Origin: Jiangella endophytica | GTDB lineage: Bacteria; Actinomycetota; Actinomycetes; Jiangellales; Jiangellaceae | Length of the DNA stretch: 50,841 nt | Assembly (NCBI RefSeq): GCF_003427025.1 | Contig: NZ_QVAI01000031.1 | Location: 1 to 50,841 of the forward strand | Direction: 5' to 3' | Shown here: piece after piece, positions 1 through 7,803 of the stretch | How positions within the stretch are numbered: position 1 is the first letter of the stretch | How the letters are laid out: each line of letters opens with the position of its first letter | Program-made: the position numbers and the translations under genes | Notes under the pieces: generated by a model | Seen by the model: the letters and a program-made list of their open reading frames with translations, nothing else | Databases searched by the model: none | What the model was told of the DNA's origin: nothing

Positions 1-300
1 ATCGTTCAGTGTCGTCGACGCCGTCACGATCAGGCCGACGTGTTCGGTCACCGCCGCCACATGGGCCCAGTTGACCGCCGGCTCCAGATGAGCCGGGTTG
101 GCGTCGTACGACGGATTCCCCAACGCCGGTCCGTCGGCCAGGAACAACGCGTCGAGCGTGCCCCGCTCGGCCGTCCGGCCGATGTGCCGCCAGTACGTGT
201 CGTCGACGAACGAGTCCTTCTCCAGCCGTTCGCTCTGCCAGGCCGCCGGCAGATAGCCGAGGACGAGCACGTTCACGCCGAGGATCACGTGGTCACTCAC
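1..300 (-). CDS. FMN-dependent monooxygenase, NtaA/SnaA/DszA family (5' part only)
   Basis: The first 100 codons of a leftward gene that continues beyond base 1. The start is GTG at 298-300, overlapping the stop of the upstream oxygenase gene by 8 nt, so the two are translationally coupled. The product begins VSDHVILGVNVLVLGYLPAA and contains TLDALFLADGPALG and a VTEHVGLIVTASTT segment, the opening strands of a luciferase-like TIM barrel in the DszA/NtaA/SnaA group. These enzymes use reduced FMN and O2 to open or oxidise sulfones, sulfonates or chelators. Its coupling to a DszC-like oxygenase points to organosulfur oxidation. The substrate cannot be told from this fragment. Confidence 0.85.
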   Translation of the reverse strand, partial: MSDHVILGVNVLVLGYLPAAWQSERLEKDSFVDDTYWRHIGRTAERGTLDALFLADGPALGNPSYDANPAHLEPAVNWAHVAAVTEHVGLIVTASTTLND

Positions 301-1525
301 CCTGGCCACCGCCCTTGTTCTCGAACACCTCGACGGGATCGGCCGCGTTGACGTGCCAGTCGCCGATGACGCGCTCCTTGTAGACCCGCGGGTTGTGCGA
401 GGCGAGCGTGCGTGCGTTGCGCCAGTGGCGGTCGAGCAGCAGGTCCTCGGAGACGCCGGACGCGCCGAGTGCGTCGAACACGATCGTGGTCGCCGTCAGA
501 GCAGCGTCGACGATGACCAGTTGTGCCCGTGCCACCGCGATGTGTCCGTCCACGAGCCGGAGCTGGCCCGCCTCCTCATCGCCGCGGCGATGAGCGTCGG
601 CGATGTCGTCGAGACTGGCGGTCGCGGCGTCCAGGGCAGCATCGGCGGCGAACGACGACGCCGACACCCGGCCGACGACCTCGAGCAGCTGCGGGTCCTC
701 GGCGACGGTCTGGGTGACGGCATGGCGATAGGTGCGCTTGCGGTTGCGCAACGAGGTCACGCCGTCGCGCAGCGTTGCGCGCGTGATCCCGGCCAGTACC
801 GCGAGCAGCGCGGCCTGGTAGAAGAGACCCTGGTAGCTGAACCGCTCGGTGGCCGGGAACAGGTCCTCCGGTTCCACCCTCGCGCGGGTATAGGTGGCGC
901 TGCCGCTCGATGTCGTCTTCTGTCCGAAGCCCTTCCAGTCGTCCACGAGTTCGACACCGGGCTGGTCGGCTCGGACCAGCGCCGTCACCAGAGTGTCGTC
1001 GGGGCCGAGCCCGATCACGTCGAGCCAGTCGGCGAAGAGGCTCCCGGTGGCGTAGTACTTGGCGCCGGTCAGCACCCAGTGCTCGCCGTCGCGTTCGATC
1101 CTCGTCTTGATGTTCGCGTAGGTGCCGTTGTTCGCCTCGGTCCAGCCGCCGCCGACGATCTCACCGGCCAGGAATCGCGCAATCCAGGTGTCCGTCGACT
1201 CCGACGGCGGCGCGTTCAGCCGGTCCTCGACGAAGGCGAGGTGGTTGCGCCACACGTGCGCGACGTTCGGATCAGCCGCCCCGAGGTCGCGCAGCAGTTG
1301 AAAGGTCTGTGTCAGGGAGGCGCCGAACCCGCCGAGTCGTTCGGGGACGCGGAGCGTCCCGAACTTCGCGTCGGCCAGCCAGCGGACCTGTTCGAACGCG
1401 AACACGCGACCCTTCTCGCGTTCGAGGTTCCCTTCGGACACCTTGTCGAAGATCGGCTGGAACAGCTGCCGGAGCTCGCTGATCTGCGCGGTCGCGGGCT
1501 CCAGCGACGATGTGGGAGCGGACAT
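293..1525 (-). CDS. DszC/SfnB-like flavin monooxygenase of the acyl-CoA dehydrogenase fold
   Basis: A 410-residue protein of the acyl-CoA dehydrogenase fold and full length for the family. The N-terminal helical domain contains the RVPERLGGFGAS segment, the middle beta domain WTEANNG and LTGAKYYATGSLFADW, and the C-terminal helical bundle ends in RHWRNARTLASHNPRVYKER. That last motif is typical of DszC (dibenzothiophene monooxygenase) and SfnB sulfur-acquisition oxidoreductases rather than true dehydrogenases. Such enzymes use reduced flavin from a partner reductase to oxygenate organosulfur compounds. The ATG at 1525 is preceded by GAAGGG about 11 nt upstream. It is the first full-length gene after leader peptide A and is coupled to the next monooxygenase. 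The substrate is inferred only as an organosulfur compound. Confidence 0.88.
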   Translation of the reverse strand: MSAPTSSLEPATAQISELRQLFQPIFDKVSEGNLEREKGRVFAFEQVRWLADAKFGTLRVPERLGGFGASLTQTFQLLRDLGAADPNVAHVWRNHLAFVEDRLNAPPSESTDTWIARFLAGEIVGGGWTEANNGTYANIKTRIERDGEHWVLTGAKYYATGSLFADWLDVIGLGPDDTLVTALVRADQPGVELVDDWKGFGQKTTSSGSATYTRARVEPEDLFPATERFSYQGLFYQAALLAVLAGITRATLRDGVTSLRNRKRTYRHAVTQTVAEDPQLLEVVGRVSASSFAADAALDAATASLDDIADAHRRGDEEAGQLRLVDGHIAVARAQLVIVDAALTATTIVFDALGASGVSEDLLLDRHWRNARTLASHNPRVYKERVIGDWHVNAADPVEVFENKGGGQGE

Positions 1526-1612
1526 GACGGGGCCAACCCTTCGTTGCGGGCACGGCGCGACGGCTCGTTGATTCAGGAGGAGAGAGCGCGGCGCACGCGA
1601 GAGGACGATGGC

Positions 1613-1633
1613 GCCGGGCGTGTCGCGCCCGGC
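1613..1633 (-). promoter_or_regulatory. Hairpin after leader peptide A (candidate attenuator)
   Basis: Perfect 8-bp inverted repeat: GCCGGGCG at 1613-1620, 5-nt loop, CGCCCGGC at 1626-1633. In the leftward transcript it lies about 11 nt past the leader stop and about 90 nt before the DszC-like start. There is no U-tract, so it may act by Rho-dependent or translational attenuation. The position is seen; the function is inferred. Confidence 0.45.
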
Positions 1634-1644
1634 CGAGATCGTGG

Positions 1645-1722
1645 TCAGCGACAGCGGGTGCTGGCCACGCGCATGTAGTCGACCACCCGGCGGATGGTGA
1701 GTTCGACGGACGCGGCAGCCAT
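1645..1722 (-). CDS. Leader peptide, copy A (25 aa, sulfur-gene attenuator type)
   Basis: A 25-codon open frame starting MAAASVELTIRR and ending RVASTRCR before TGA. Its layout (short, an RR-x-VD-x-x-RVxS core and a Cys-Arg end) resembles short actinobacterial leader peptides found ahead of sulfur-metabolism genes, where the Cys codon senses Cys-tRNA supply. Copy B across the regulator gene has the identical amino-acid sequence with two synonymous differences. There is no clear ribosome-binding site. A possible -10 element (AATTAT, with A at -11 and T at -7 relative to the ATG) suggests a leaderless transcript. It leads into the DszC-like operon, with a strong hairpin just after its stop. The coding frame and duplication are seen; the attenuator role is inferred from the family. 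Confidence 0.75.
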   Translation of the reverse strand: MAAASVELTIRRVVDYMRVASTRCR

Positions 1723-1732
1723 ATCCACATAA

Positions 1733-1754
1733 TTCCTATAGTTAAGGTAGGTAA
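1733..1754 (-). promoter_or_regulatory. Operator-like palindrome, site 1
   Basis: TTCCTATA, six bases, GTAGGTAA: an interrupted palindrome covering about -32 to -11 relative to the leader A start codon, so it overlaps the expected core promoter. The same motif with the same spacing and orientation recurs at 2291-2312 and 12204-12225. Binding by the adjacent HxlR-type regulator is inferred. Confidence 0.6.
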
Positions 1755-1806
1755 TCAATCCGCGTCTTGGATCCTGAGATCCGCGGACGGCGATCAGAGC
1801 ATCGCC

Positions 1807-2226
1807 TCAGTGGGCGTCGGCTACGCCTGCGGCCACGGCCTCGTCGTAACGTCCATGCGCGGCGAGAACCTCGTCGATGTTCGCCTCGGCCCAGTCCTTG
1901 ACGGCCCACTGGAGGGGCAGCAGGCGGACACCGAGATCGGTGAGCGCGTAGTCGACCCGCACCGGAACGGCCGGCGCCACCATCCTGGCGCCGATGCCGT
2001 CGCGCTCGAGCCGCTGCAGGGCTTTGGTGAACATCCTCTGACTGGCGCCCGCAACGACTCTCACGAGCTCGTTGCACCACAGGGCGCCGTCGCCGAGCGC
2101 GCTCACCACGAGCGTCACCCACTTGTCGCTGAGCGCAGCCAGCAACTGGTGGCCCGGACACTCAAGGAGATTCGCGTTGTAGACGCGACGGGCCTCGGCA
2201 CGTCGCGCGGCGGCCGTCTGCGTCAC
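1807..2226 (-). CDS. HxlR-family winged-helix transcriptional regulator
   Basis: A 139-residue HxlR-type winged-helix protein. The sequence NLLECPGHQLLAALSDKWVT matches the family opening (Cys-Pro, then a helix ending in xKWxxL). It is followed by the recognition region CNELVRVVAGASQRMFTKAL, the wing (VDYALTDLGVRLLPL) and a C-terminal dimerisation helix. The GTG at 2226 was chosen because GGGGAGG lies 8 nt upstream and the HxlR domain begins soon after; longer in-frame starts would run into operator 2. The gene lies between the two arms of the inverted duplication. It is the obvious candidate to bind the palindromes at 1733-1754, 2291-2312 and 12204-12225. The effector is unknown; a sulfur metabolite or redox signal through the N-terminal Cys is possible. 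Confidence 0.88.
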   Translation of the reverse strand: MTQTAAARRAEARRVYNANLLECPGHQLLAALSDKWVTLVVSALGDGALWCNELVRVVAGASQRMFTKALQRLERDGIGARMVAPAVPVRVDYALTDLGVRLLPLQWAVKDWAEANIDEVLAAHGRYDEAVAAGVADAH

Positions 2227-2290
2227 CCGGACCTCCCCAACGCCACTTGAATCACGGAATCGGCATCTCGGAATCCGAGACGTCGGTTGA

Positions 2291-2312
2291 TTACCTACCT
2301 TATCCATAGGAA
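2291..2312 (+). promoter_or_regulatory. Operator-like palindrome, site 2
   Basis: TTACCTAC, six bases, CATAGGAA, the reverse complement of the consensus TTCCTATR-N6-GTAGGWAW. It ends 10 nt before the leader B start codon and lies about 65 nt upstream of the divergent HxlR-type gene. It could therefore control both the ABC-transporter operon and the regulator itself. Confidence 0.6.
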
Positions 2313-2322
2313 TTATGTGGAT

Positions 2323-2400
2323 ATGGCTGCCGCGTCCGTCGAGCTCACCATCCGCCGGGTGGTCGACTACATGCGCGTGGCCAGCACCCGCTGTCGTTGA
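2323..2400 (+). CDS. Leader peptide, copy B (25 aa, sulfur-gene attenuator type)
   Basis: Encodes the same 25-residue peptide as 1645-1722, with GAG for GAA at codon 7 and CGT for CGC at the last Arg codon. It opens the ABC-transporter and monooxygenase operon. The single Cys (TGT) is the penultimate residue, followed by Arg and TGA. As in copy A, no Shine-Dalgarno sequence is visible and a plausible -10 element (AATTAT) sits 7-12 nt before the ATG, consistent with leaderless translation. Identical peptides with only synonymous change, next to a more diverged upstream region, suggest that the peptide or its RNA is under selection. Regulation by cysteine supply is inferred from the peptide class. 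Confidence 0.75.
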   Translation: MAAASVELTIRRVVDYMRVASTRCR

Positions 2401-2452
2401 CACCTGGATCCTCCCGCAAGCGGAGCACTCTCCCAGATCCCAGCTCGTCGTC

Positions 2453-2472
2453 CGTCGGCATCACGGCCGACG
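2453..2472 (+). promoter_or_regulatory. Hairpin between leader B and the transporter operon
   Basis: CGTCGGC at 2453-2459 pairs with GCCGACG at 2466-2472 around a 6-nt loop. A second small hairpin (CCGTGT, 4-nt loop, ACACGG) lies at 2490-2505. Both are in the 151-nt spacer between the leader stop and the lipoprotein start. No U-tract follows. They are candidate attenuator structures only. Confidence 0.35.
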
Positions 2473-2551
2473 CCACCCGTGCCGCACCACCGTGTCGTCA
2501 CACGGCCGGCCCGCGGCACCTCCATGCGTCATCGCCGGAAGGAACACCACC

Positions 2552-4177
2552 GTGAGAATCACCAGAGGTCGCCGTTCAGTGGTCCCGGCCATACTCGCGC
2601 TCGCGTGCGCGCTGGTGCTGGCCGCGTGCGGCGGTTCCGCCGGCGGCGGCGAGTCCAACGGCGGCGATGCGGCCCAAGGCGACGGGACACCACAGGCGGG
2701 TGGCTCGCTGGTGGTGGGCCTGTACCTGGAGCCATTGGCTCTGGACCCGCACCGCCAGGCGTTCTGGGAGACCTTCCGGGTCTCTCGCAACATCTTCGAG
2801 TCGCTGGTCAACGAGGACCTGACCGACACCGAAGGGCCCACCGAGCTGGTGCCGGGCCTGGCGACGGCGTGGGAGTCCAACGCGGACGCCACGGTGTGGA
2901 CGTTCACGCTGCGTGAGGGCGTCACGTTCCACGACGGCTCGCCGTTCGACGCCGACGCGCTGCATCTGAACGTCCGCCGTGTGTGGGACGAGACGTACGA
3001 GTACTTCGACGACCAGAGTCAGCCTCGGCTGCTCCAGTGGCTCGGCACGCTCGCCGACGCCCGAGTGGTGGACGAGTACACGTACGAGTTCGAGTTCTCC
3101 ACTCCCCAGCCTGGCTTCCCGCGCGGACTCGCCCAGGCGATGTCGACGCTGCCGATCGGCAACCCGGCGGTGTGGGAAGAGGTCGGCAACGACGCGTTCG
3201 CCGACCAGCCGTCGGGGACAGGCCCGTACCGCTTCGTCTCCCGCACGGTCGGTGACCGGATCGTGCTGGAGAAGAACCCGGACTACTGGGGTGAGGAGCC
3301 GTACCTGGACGAGCTGGTGTTCCGCATCATCCCGAACAACCAGACCCGGCTGGCGGCACTGATCAGCGGCGAGGTCGACCTCATCAGCTACGTCCAGCCC
3401 GACGACGTGGGAACGCTGGAGCAGCAGGGGTTCCAGGTGCCGGAAGGTACCGGCGCCGCCTACCTGTATCTGAGCTTCAACTTCCAGAACGAGGACTTGC
3501 AGGACGAGCGAGTGCGCCAGGCGCTGATTCTCGGACTCGACCGGCAGCGGTTCGTCGACGAGGTCTACAACGGCGACGCACTCGCGGTGTACTCGTCCCT
3601 GCACCCCGGCAACGAGGCGTACGACCCCGACGCACGGGACTTCGAGTACGACCCGGACCGGGCCAGGGAGCTGCTCGCCGAAGCGGGCTTCGACGAGTCC
3701 AATCCGCTCACCTTCACCATCGTCATCGACGTCGCGAACCAGGCCCAGGCCGAGTGGCTGCAGAGCCACTACAAGGAGATCGGGGTCGAGGCCGACCTTG
3801 TGTCGCTCGACCGGCCCAGCTACGGCGCCCGGGCGGTCGCACCGGAACCGGGCGACGGCTTCGACATCTCCGAGTACGGCGGCACCTACGCCGAGTGGCT
3901 CTACTACGCGGTCAACACCGGCATCGCACGGCGTGGCTTCGACGTCGCCACGCAGGCTCCCGAACTGGTCGCGGCCATCGACGAGGCGTCGCGCACCACC
4001 GACCCGGCCGGGCGGATCGCCAACTGGCAGGCGGCCGACGCCCTCCTGCGAGAGAAGGCACTGACCGTGCCGCTGGTCACCCACACGCGGTACTACGCGC
4101 TCGGTCCCAACGTCCGGGGCTTCGTCTGGCCGGCCACGAACTGGTACGACCTGACGAAGGTCTGGCTCGAGGACTGA
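2552..4177 (+). CDS. ABC importer substrate-binding lipoprotein, oligopeptide type (SBP_bac_5)
   Basis: A 541-residue extracytoplasmic solute-binding protein of the Dpp/Opp/Ni class. The GTG at 2552 follows GGAAGGA by about 8 nt; the longer frame upstream overlaps the leader region and is not plausible. The N-terminus has basic residues, a hydrophobic segment and the lipobox VLAAC, predicting a lipid-anchored protein outside the membrane. Family segments include WTFTLREGVTFHDGSPFDAD, GTGPYRF, NPDYWG and RVRQALILGLDRQ. It heads an operon with two permeases and a double ATPase, followed directly by flavin monooxygenase genes. The cargo is therefore probably an organosulfur compound rather than a peptide, but that is inference from context. 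Confidence 0.92.
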   Translation: MRITRGRRSVVPAILALACALVLAACGGSAGGGESNGGDAAQGDGTPQAGGSLVVGLYLEPLALDPHRQAFWETFRVSRNIFESLVNEDLTDTEGPTELVPGLATAWESNADATVWTFTLREGVTFHDGSPFDADALHLNVRRVWDETYEYFDDQSQPRLLQWLGTLADARVVDEYTYEFEFSTPQPGFPRGLAQAMSTLPIGNPAVWEEVGNDAFADQPSGTGPYRFVSRTVGDRIVLEKNPDYWGEEPYLDELVFRIIPNNQTRLAALISGEVDLISYVQPDDVGTLEQQGFQVPEGTGAAYLYLSFNFQNEDLQDERVRQALILGLDRQRFVDEVYNGDALAVYSSLHPGNEAYDPDARDFEYDPDRARELLAEAGFDESNPLTFTIVIDVANQAQAEWLQSHYKEIGVEADLVSLDRPSYGARAVAPEPGDGFDISEYGGTYAEWLYYAVNTGIARRGFDVATQAPELVAAIDEASRTTDPAGRIANWQAADALLREKALTVPLVTHTRYYALGPNVRGFVWPATNWYDLTKVWLED

Positions 4178-4199
4178 GCCGGAGCGAGGCGACGCGATC

Positions 4200-5153
4200 A
4201 TGGGCACGCTCAAGCACATCTCCTGGCGTCTGGTGAACGTGGTCCCCGTGCTCGTCGTGGTGTCAGTGCTGACCTTCGTCCTTGGCCACCTGACTCCCGG
4301 AGACCCGATCGAGGCGCAGTTCGTCCGCACCCACACCGCGGAGCAGATCGACGCCATCAAGCTGTCCTACGGCCTGGATCTGCCCGTCTGGCGCCAGTAC
4401 CTGAACTGGGTCGGCGACCTGTTCACGGCCGGCGGCGGGAACTCCATCGCCCAGGGCAGGGAGGTCTTCTCGATCTTGTGGCCGGCCTTCGTCAACACGC
4501 TGATCCTCACGGTCGCCGGCGTGGCCATCTGCGTCGTGTTCGGCGTCCTGATCGGAGCGGTGGCAGGTCTCAACCACGGCCGCCTCCTCGACCGCCTGTC
4601 GATGCTGGTCGTGCAGGTGGGCAGCAACCTGTCGGTGTACTGGTTCGGCCTGGTCCTGATCTGGATCTTCGCGCTGCGCCTGCAATGGCTCCCGGTGAGC
4701 GGCATGGAGTCGCGGGGCGGGGGCGGGTTCGGCGACCTCGTCGCCCACCTCGTGCTGCCGGGATTCTCGGCTGCTCTGATCGCGATGCTCGTCCTCGCAC
4801 GGTTTACCCGGCTGGGCATCGTCCAGGAGTCGAATTCGGACTACGTCCGGACGTTCGAGTCGCAGGGCCTGCCGCGACGCCGGATCGTCGGCAAGCACAT
4901 CGGCCGCAACATCCTCGCGCCGATCGTCAACATCACCGGGCTGGAGATCGGAACCCTCATCACCGGGGTGATCTTCGTCGAGAGCGTCTTCAACTGGCCG
5001 GGCATCGGCACCCAGCTGCTGAACGCGGTGTACGGCAAGGACTACGTGCTCATCCAGGGCGGTGTCGTACTTGTCGCTATGTGCTACCTCGTCGTGAACC
5101 TGCTGACCGACGTCGTCGTCGACGTGCTCAACCCGCGACTCAGGAGGGCCTGA
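4200..5153 (+). CDS. ABC importer permease, DppB/OppB type
   Basis: A 317-residue inner-membrane permease. It has an N-terminal membrane helix (VVPVLVVVSVLTFVLGHLTP) followed by the family GDPI motif. A large loop and five more membrane segments come next, with the coupling loop (ESNSDYVRTFESQGLPRRRI) that contacts the ATPase. The end matches the DppB C-terminus (VNLLTDVVVDVLNPRLR). It starts 22 nt after the lipoprotein stop and pairs with the permease that starts two bases past its stop. Confidence 0.93.
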   Translation: MGTLKHISWRLVNVVPVLVVVSVLTFVLGHLTPGDPIEAQFVRTHTAEQIDAIKLSYGLDLPVWRQYLNWVGDLFTAGGGNSIAQGREVFSILWPAFVNTLILTVAGVAICVVFGVLIGAVAGLNHGRLLDRLSMLVVQVGSNLSVYWFGLVLIWIFALRLQWLPVSGMESRGGGGFGDLVAHLVLPGFSAALIAMLVLARFTRLGIVQESNSDYVRTFESQGLPRRRIVGKHIGRNILAPIVNITGLEIGTLITGVIFVESVFNWPGIGTQLLNAVYGKDYVLIQGGVVLVAMCYLVVNLLTDVVVDVLNPRLRRA

Positions 5154-5155
5154 CC

Positions 5156-6061
5156 ATGGCGCTACTGGAACGAGAGGCCGATGGCGCGACCCCCGTCAGG
5201 CCGGCACAGGCGCCGCGGCGGCGACCCCGCTCGCGGCGCCGCCGCAACACCCAGGTCACCATCGCCGTCGTCATCATCGCCGTCCTGGTGCTCGTCGCGC
5301 TGCTCGCACCGTGGATCGCACCCTACGATCCGCTCCAGGCGGACGGGGCGAACAAGTACCTCCCGCTGGGCAGCGACGGGCACCTGCTGGGGACCGACGA
5401 CCAAGGTCGCGACATCCTCAGCCGGCTGATCTGGGGCGGCCGGACGTCGCTGCTGGTGGCGTTCATCGCGTCGTTCGCCGCGACGGTCATCGGCAGCGCG
5501 TTGGCGCTCGTCGCCGGGTTCTCCGGCGACAAAATGGCCGGCCTGATCATGCGCACGATCGACGTCATGTTCGCCTTCCCGGTCATCATCATCGCGGTGG
5601 TGTTCGCGCTGGTCTTCGACCCCGGCGCGTTCGTGGTCATCCTGTCGATCATCTTCGCCGCGGTGCCGTACGTGACCCGGGTGGTCTTCACCGAGGTCAA
5701 GCAGCAGCGCGGGCGCGAGTACATCGAGGCGGCCGAGTCGCTCGGCGCCGGGCTGCCCTCGATCCTCTTCCGCGAGGTGCTGCCCAACGTCGTCAGCCAG
5801 ATCGTGGTCTACGGGACCGGCCTGGTCGGCGGCATGATCGTGTTCTCCTCCAGTCTGAGCGCACTGGGCATCGGCGTGCAGCCGCCCACCGCGGACTGGG
5901 GCCGCATGATCTCCGAGGGAGCCAAGGTGATCATCTCGGGCAACATCTACGTGGCCCTGCTGCCCGGACTGGCCGTCCTGCTCGTCGCGCTCGCCTTCAA
6001 CTGGCTCGGCGACGGGCTGCGCGACGTGTTCGACCCGCATCAGAGGAAGGCCCGCCCGTGA
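5156..6061 (+). CDS. ABC importer permease, DppC/OppC type
   Basis: A 301-residue permease with a long Arg-rich cytosolic N-terminus, then the first membrane helix and the typical APWIAPYDP segment. The GTDDQGRDILSRLIWGGRTS block and the EYIEAAESLGAG coupling loop identify the DppC/OppC partner. The ATG at 5156 is preceded by CAGGAGGG. Its stop overlaps the GTG of the ATPase gene by 4 nt. With the preceding gene it forms the transmembrane heterodimer of the importer. Confidence 0.93.
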   Translation: MALLEREADGATPVRPAQAPRRRPRSRRRRNTQVTIAVVIIAVLVLVALLAPWIAPYDPLQADGANKYLPLGSDGHLLGTDDQGRDILSRLIWGGRTSLLVAFIASFAATVIGSALALVAGFSGDKMAGLIMRTIDVMFAFPVIIIAVVFALVFDPGAFVVILSIIFAAVPYVTRVVFTEVKQQRGREYIEAAESLGAGLPSILFREVLPNVVSQIVVYGTGLVGGMIVFSSSLSALGIGVQPPTADWGRMISEGAKVIISGNIYVALLPGLAVLLVALAFNWLGDGLRDVFDPHQRKARP

Positions 6062-7803
6062 CCGACGTCGCCTCGCTCACCACGGCGGAGCCGGCCGCCT
6101 CCGCCACGCCGCCGCTGCTGTCCGTCCGCGACCTCGCCGTCGAGTTCCAGGTGGACGGAGAGGTCCACCGCGCCGTCGACGGCATCGCCTTCGACATCGC
6201 CGAGGGCGAGACGTTCGCTCTGGTCGGTGAGTCCGGATCGGGCAAGACGGTCACCGCGTCGGCGATCATCGGGCTGCTGCCCGGCAACGCGCGGGTCGCC
6301 TCCGGCTCGATCGCCCTGCAGGGCGACGAGATCCTCGCCCAGGGCCGGCCCACAGCAGTCAGGTTCCGGGGCTCGCGGATCGGGATGATCTTCCAGAATC
6401 CGCTCTCGTCGCTCGACCCGTCCTTCAAGATCGGCAACCAGCTCCGCGAGATCATCGGCCTGCACCGGCCGGAGACCACCCGGCGCCAGCAGGAGGAGAC
6501 GGCGCGGACCTGGCTGGGCCACGTCGGCATCGGCGACGCCGACCGCGTCCTCAACGCCTACCCGCACGAGCTCAGCGGCGGCATGCGCCAGCGGGTGATG
6601 CTGGCCCTGGCCAGCCTCTCCCAGCCCGCGCTGCTGATCGCGGACGAGCCCACCACCTCGCTCGACGCGGTCATCCAGCAGCAGATCCTCGACCTGCTGA
6701 AGAGCGTGACCACCGAGACCGGGAGCTCCCTGCTCATCATCACCCACGACTTCGGCGTCGTCTCGTACATCGCCGATCGGGTCGCGGTCATGCGAGCCGG
6801 CCGGATCGTCGAACTGGACGAGCGCGACCGGGTGCTGTCCGACCCGAGCCACGAGTACAGCCGATCGCTGATCGCGGCCGTCCCCGAGATCGGTGCCCGG
6901 TTACACCTCCGCGAACTCGGCCTGGTCAACCGGCTCGGACCGCTCGATAGCCTGCCGCCGGCCACGCGCCGCAGGGACGTAGGCCGCGACACCGTCCCGC
7001 GAGCCGGCGACCTCCTGCGCCTGAACGACGTCAGCAAGGAGTTCGTCATCGGCGGGCTCGGCACCGGGCTCCCCCGGCGCCGGTTCAGCGCCGTGGACGA
7101 GGTCTCGCTGAGCATCCGCCGCGGCGAGGTCTTCGGTCTCATCGGCGAGTCGGGCTCGGGCAAGTCGACGCTCGCCCGGCTGATCGGCGGGTTGCACCCC
7201 GTGACGAGCGGGACCATCGCGTTCGACGGACACGAGATCGCCAATCTGTCCAAGCGGAGGCTTCGCGAGCTCCGGCCCCGCTTCCAGTTCGTGTTCCAGG
7301 ACGCGACCAGCTCTCTGAATCCCCGGATCCGGGTCGGCGAGCAGATCGTCCGGCCACTCCTGCGCTTCGGCAAGGCCGCCTCCCGCAAGGCGGCCGCGGC
7401 CCGGGTCCGCGAGGTGCTCGGGCTCGTGAACCTCCCGGACTCCTACGCATCGCGCTTTCCGCACGAACTCTCCGGCGGCCAACGTCAGCGCATCGGCATC
7501 GCCCGCGCGCTGGCACTGGAGCCCGACCTGCTGATCCTCGACGAACCCACGTCAGCGCTCGACGTCTCGACCCAGGCGACCATCCTCAACCTGCTGCTGG
7601 ACCTCAAGGACGAACTCGATCTCACCTACCTGTTCATCGGGCACAACCTCGCGATCATCGAGTTCCTCTGCGACCGCATCGGCGTCCTCGACAACGGCGC
7701 GCTGCTCGAAACGTTCGACGCCACCGAACTCGCCGCAGCCGAACGCCACCCCGTCACGAAGGCGTTGCTCGGCGCCGTCCTGCCCATCGACCGGGAGCCG
7801 TGA
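6058..7803 (+). CDS. Fused double ABC ATPase, DppD-DppF type
   Basis: One 581-residue chain carrying two complete nucleotide-binding domains that are often separate genes. Domain 1 (about residues 18-270) has GESGSGKTVTAS, LSGGMRQRV and LLIADEPTTSLD; domain 2 (about 315-575) has GESGSGKSTLARL, LSGGQRQRIGIARAL and LLILDEPTSALD. Each has the oligopeptide-transporter coupling region. The GTG start overlaps the permease stop and its own stop overlaps the next monooxygenase start. The linker contains a TTA leucine codon (6901-6903, codon 282), rare in such GC-rich DNA. In streptomycetes TTA would make translation depend on the bldA tRNA; whether that applies here is unknown. Confidence 0.93.
   Translation: MTDVASLTTAEPAASATPPLLSVRDLAVEFQVDGEVHRAVDGIAFDIAEGETFALVGESGSGKTVTASAIIGLLPGNARVASGSIALQGDEILAQGRPTAVRFRGSRIGMIFQNPLSSLDPSFKIGNQLREIIGLHRPETTRRQQEETARTWLGHVGIGDADRVLNAYPHELSGGMRQRVMLALASLSQPALLIADEPTTSLDAVIQQQILDLLKSVTTETGSSLLIITHDFGVVSYIADRVAVMRAGRIVELDERDRVLSDPSHEYSRSLIAAVPEIGARLHLRELGLVNRLGPLDSLPPATRRRDVGRDTVPRAGDLLRLNDVSKEFVIGGLGTGLPRRRFSAVDEVSLSIRRGEVFGLIGESGSGKSTLARLIGGLHPVTSGTIAFDGHEIANLSKRRLRELRPRFQFVFQDATSSLNPRIRVGEQIVRPLLRFGKAASRKAAAARVREVLGLVNLPDSYASRFPHELSGGQRQRIGIARALALEPDLLILDEPTSALDVSTQATILNLLLDLKDELDLTYLFIGHNLAIIEFLCDRIGVLDNGALLETFDATELAAAERHPVTKALLGAVLPIDREP

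Larger units (their letters stand above)
1645..1780 (-). repeat. Inverted duplication, arm A (136 bp)
   Basis: The reverse complement of this stretch aligns without gaps to 2265-2400, with about ten mismatches by hand count. Only two fall in the 78-nt leader frame, both synonymous. The other eight are upstream, and the operator half-sites are conserved. The arms flank the HxlR-type gene, so each of the two divergent operons has its own copy of promoter, operator and leader. Confidence 0.93.
2265..2400 (+). repeat. Inverted duplication, arm B (136 bp)
   Basis: Partner of 1645-1780. It also contains a second, sharper palindrome at 2266-2280 (TCTCGGA, one base, TCCGAGA) upstream of operator 2. 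The matching stretch of arm A keeps only part of that symmetry. The arm ends exactly at the leader stop codon. Confidence 0.93.

Noticed and set aside
353..1678. 441-codon open frame on the plus strand opposite the DszC-like gene
   Set aside because: A GC-rich shadow frame: Arg/Gly-rich product without any family motif, fully antisense to a convincing gene.
2576..4360. 594-codon frame antisense to the lipoprotein gene
   Set aside because: Mirror of the coding strand; product is Val/Arg/Gly-rich with no domain, while the plus-strand protein matches SBP_bac_5 throughout.
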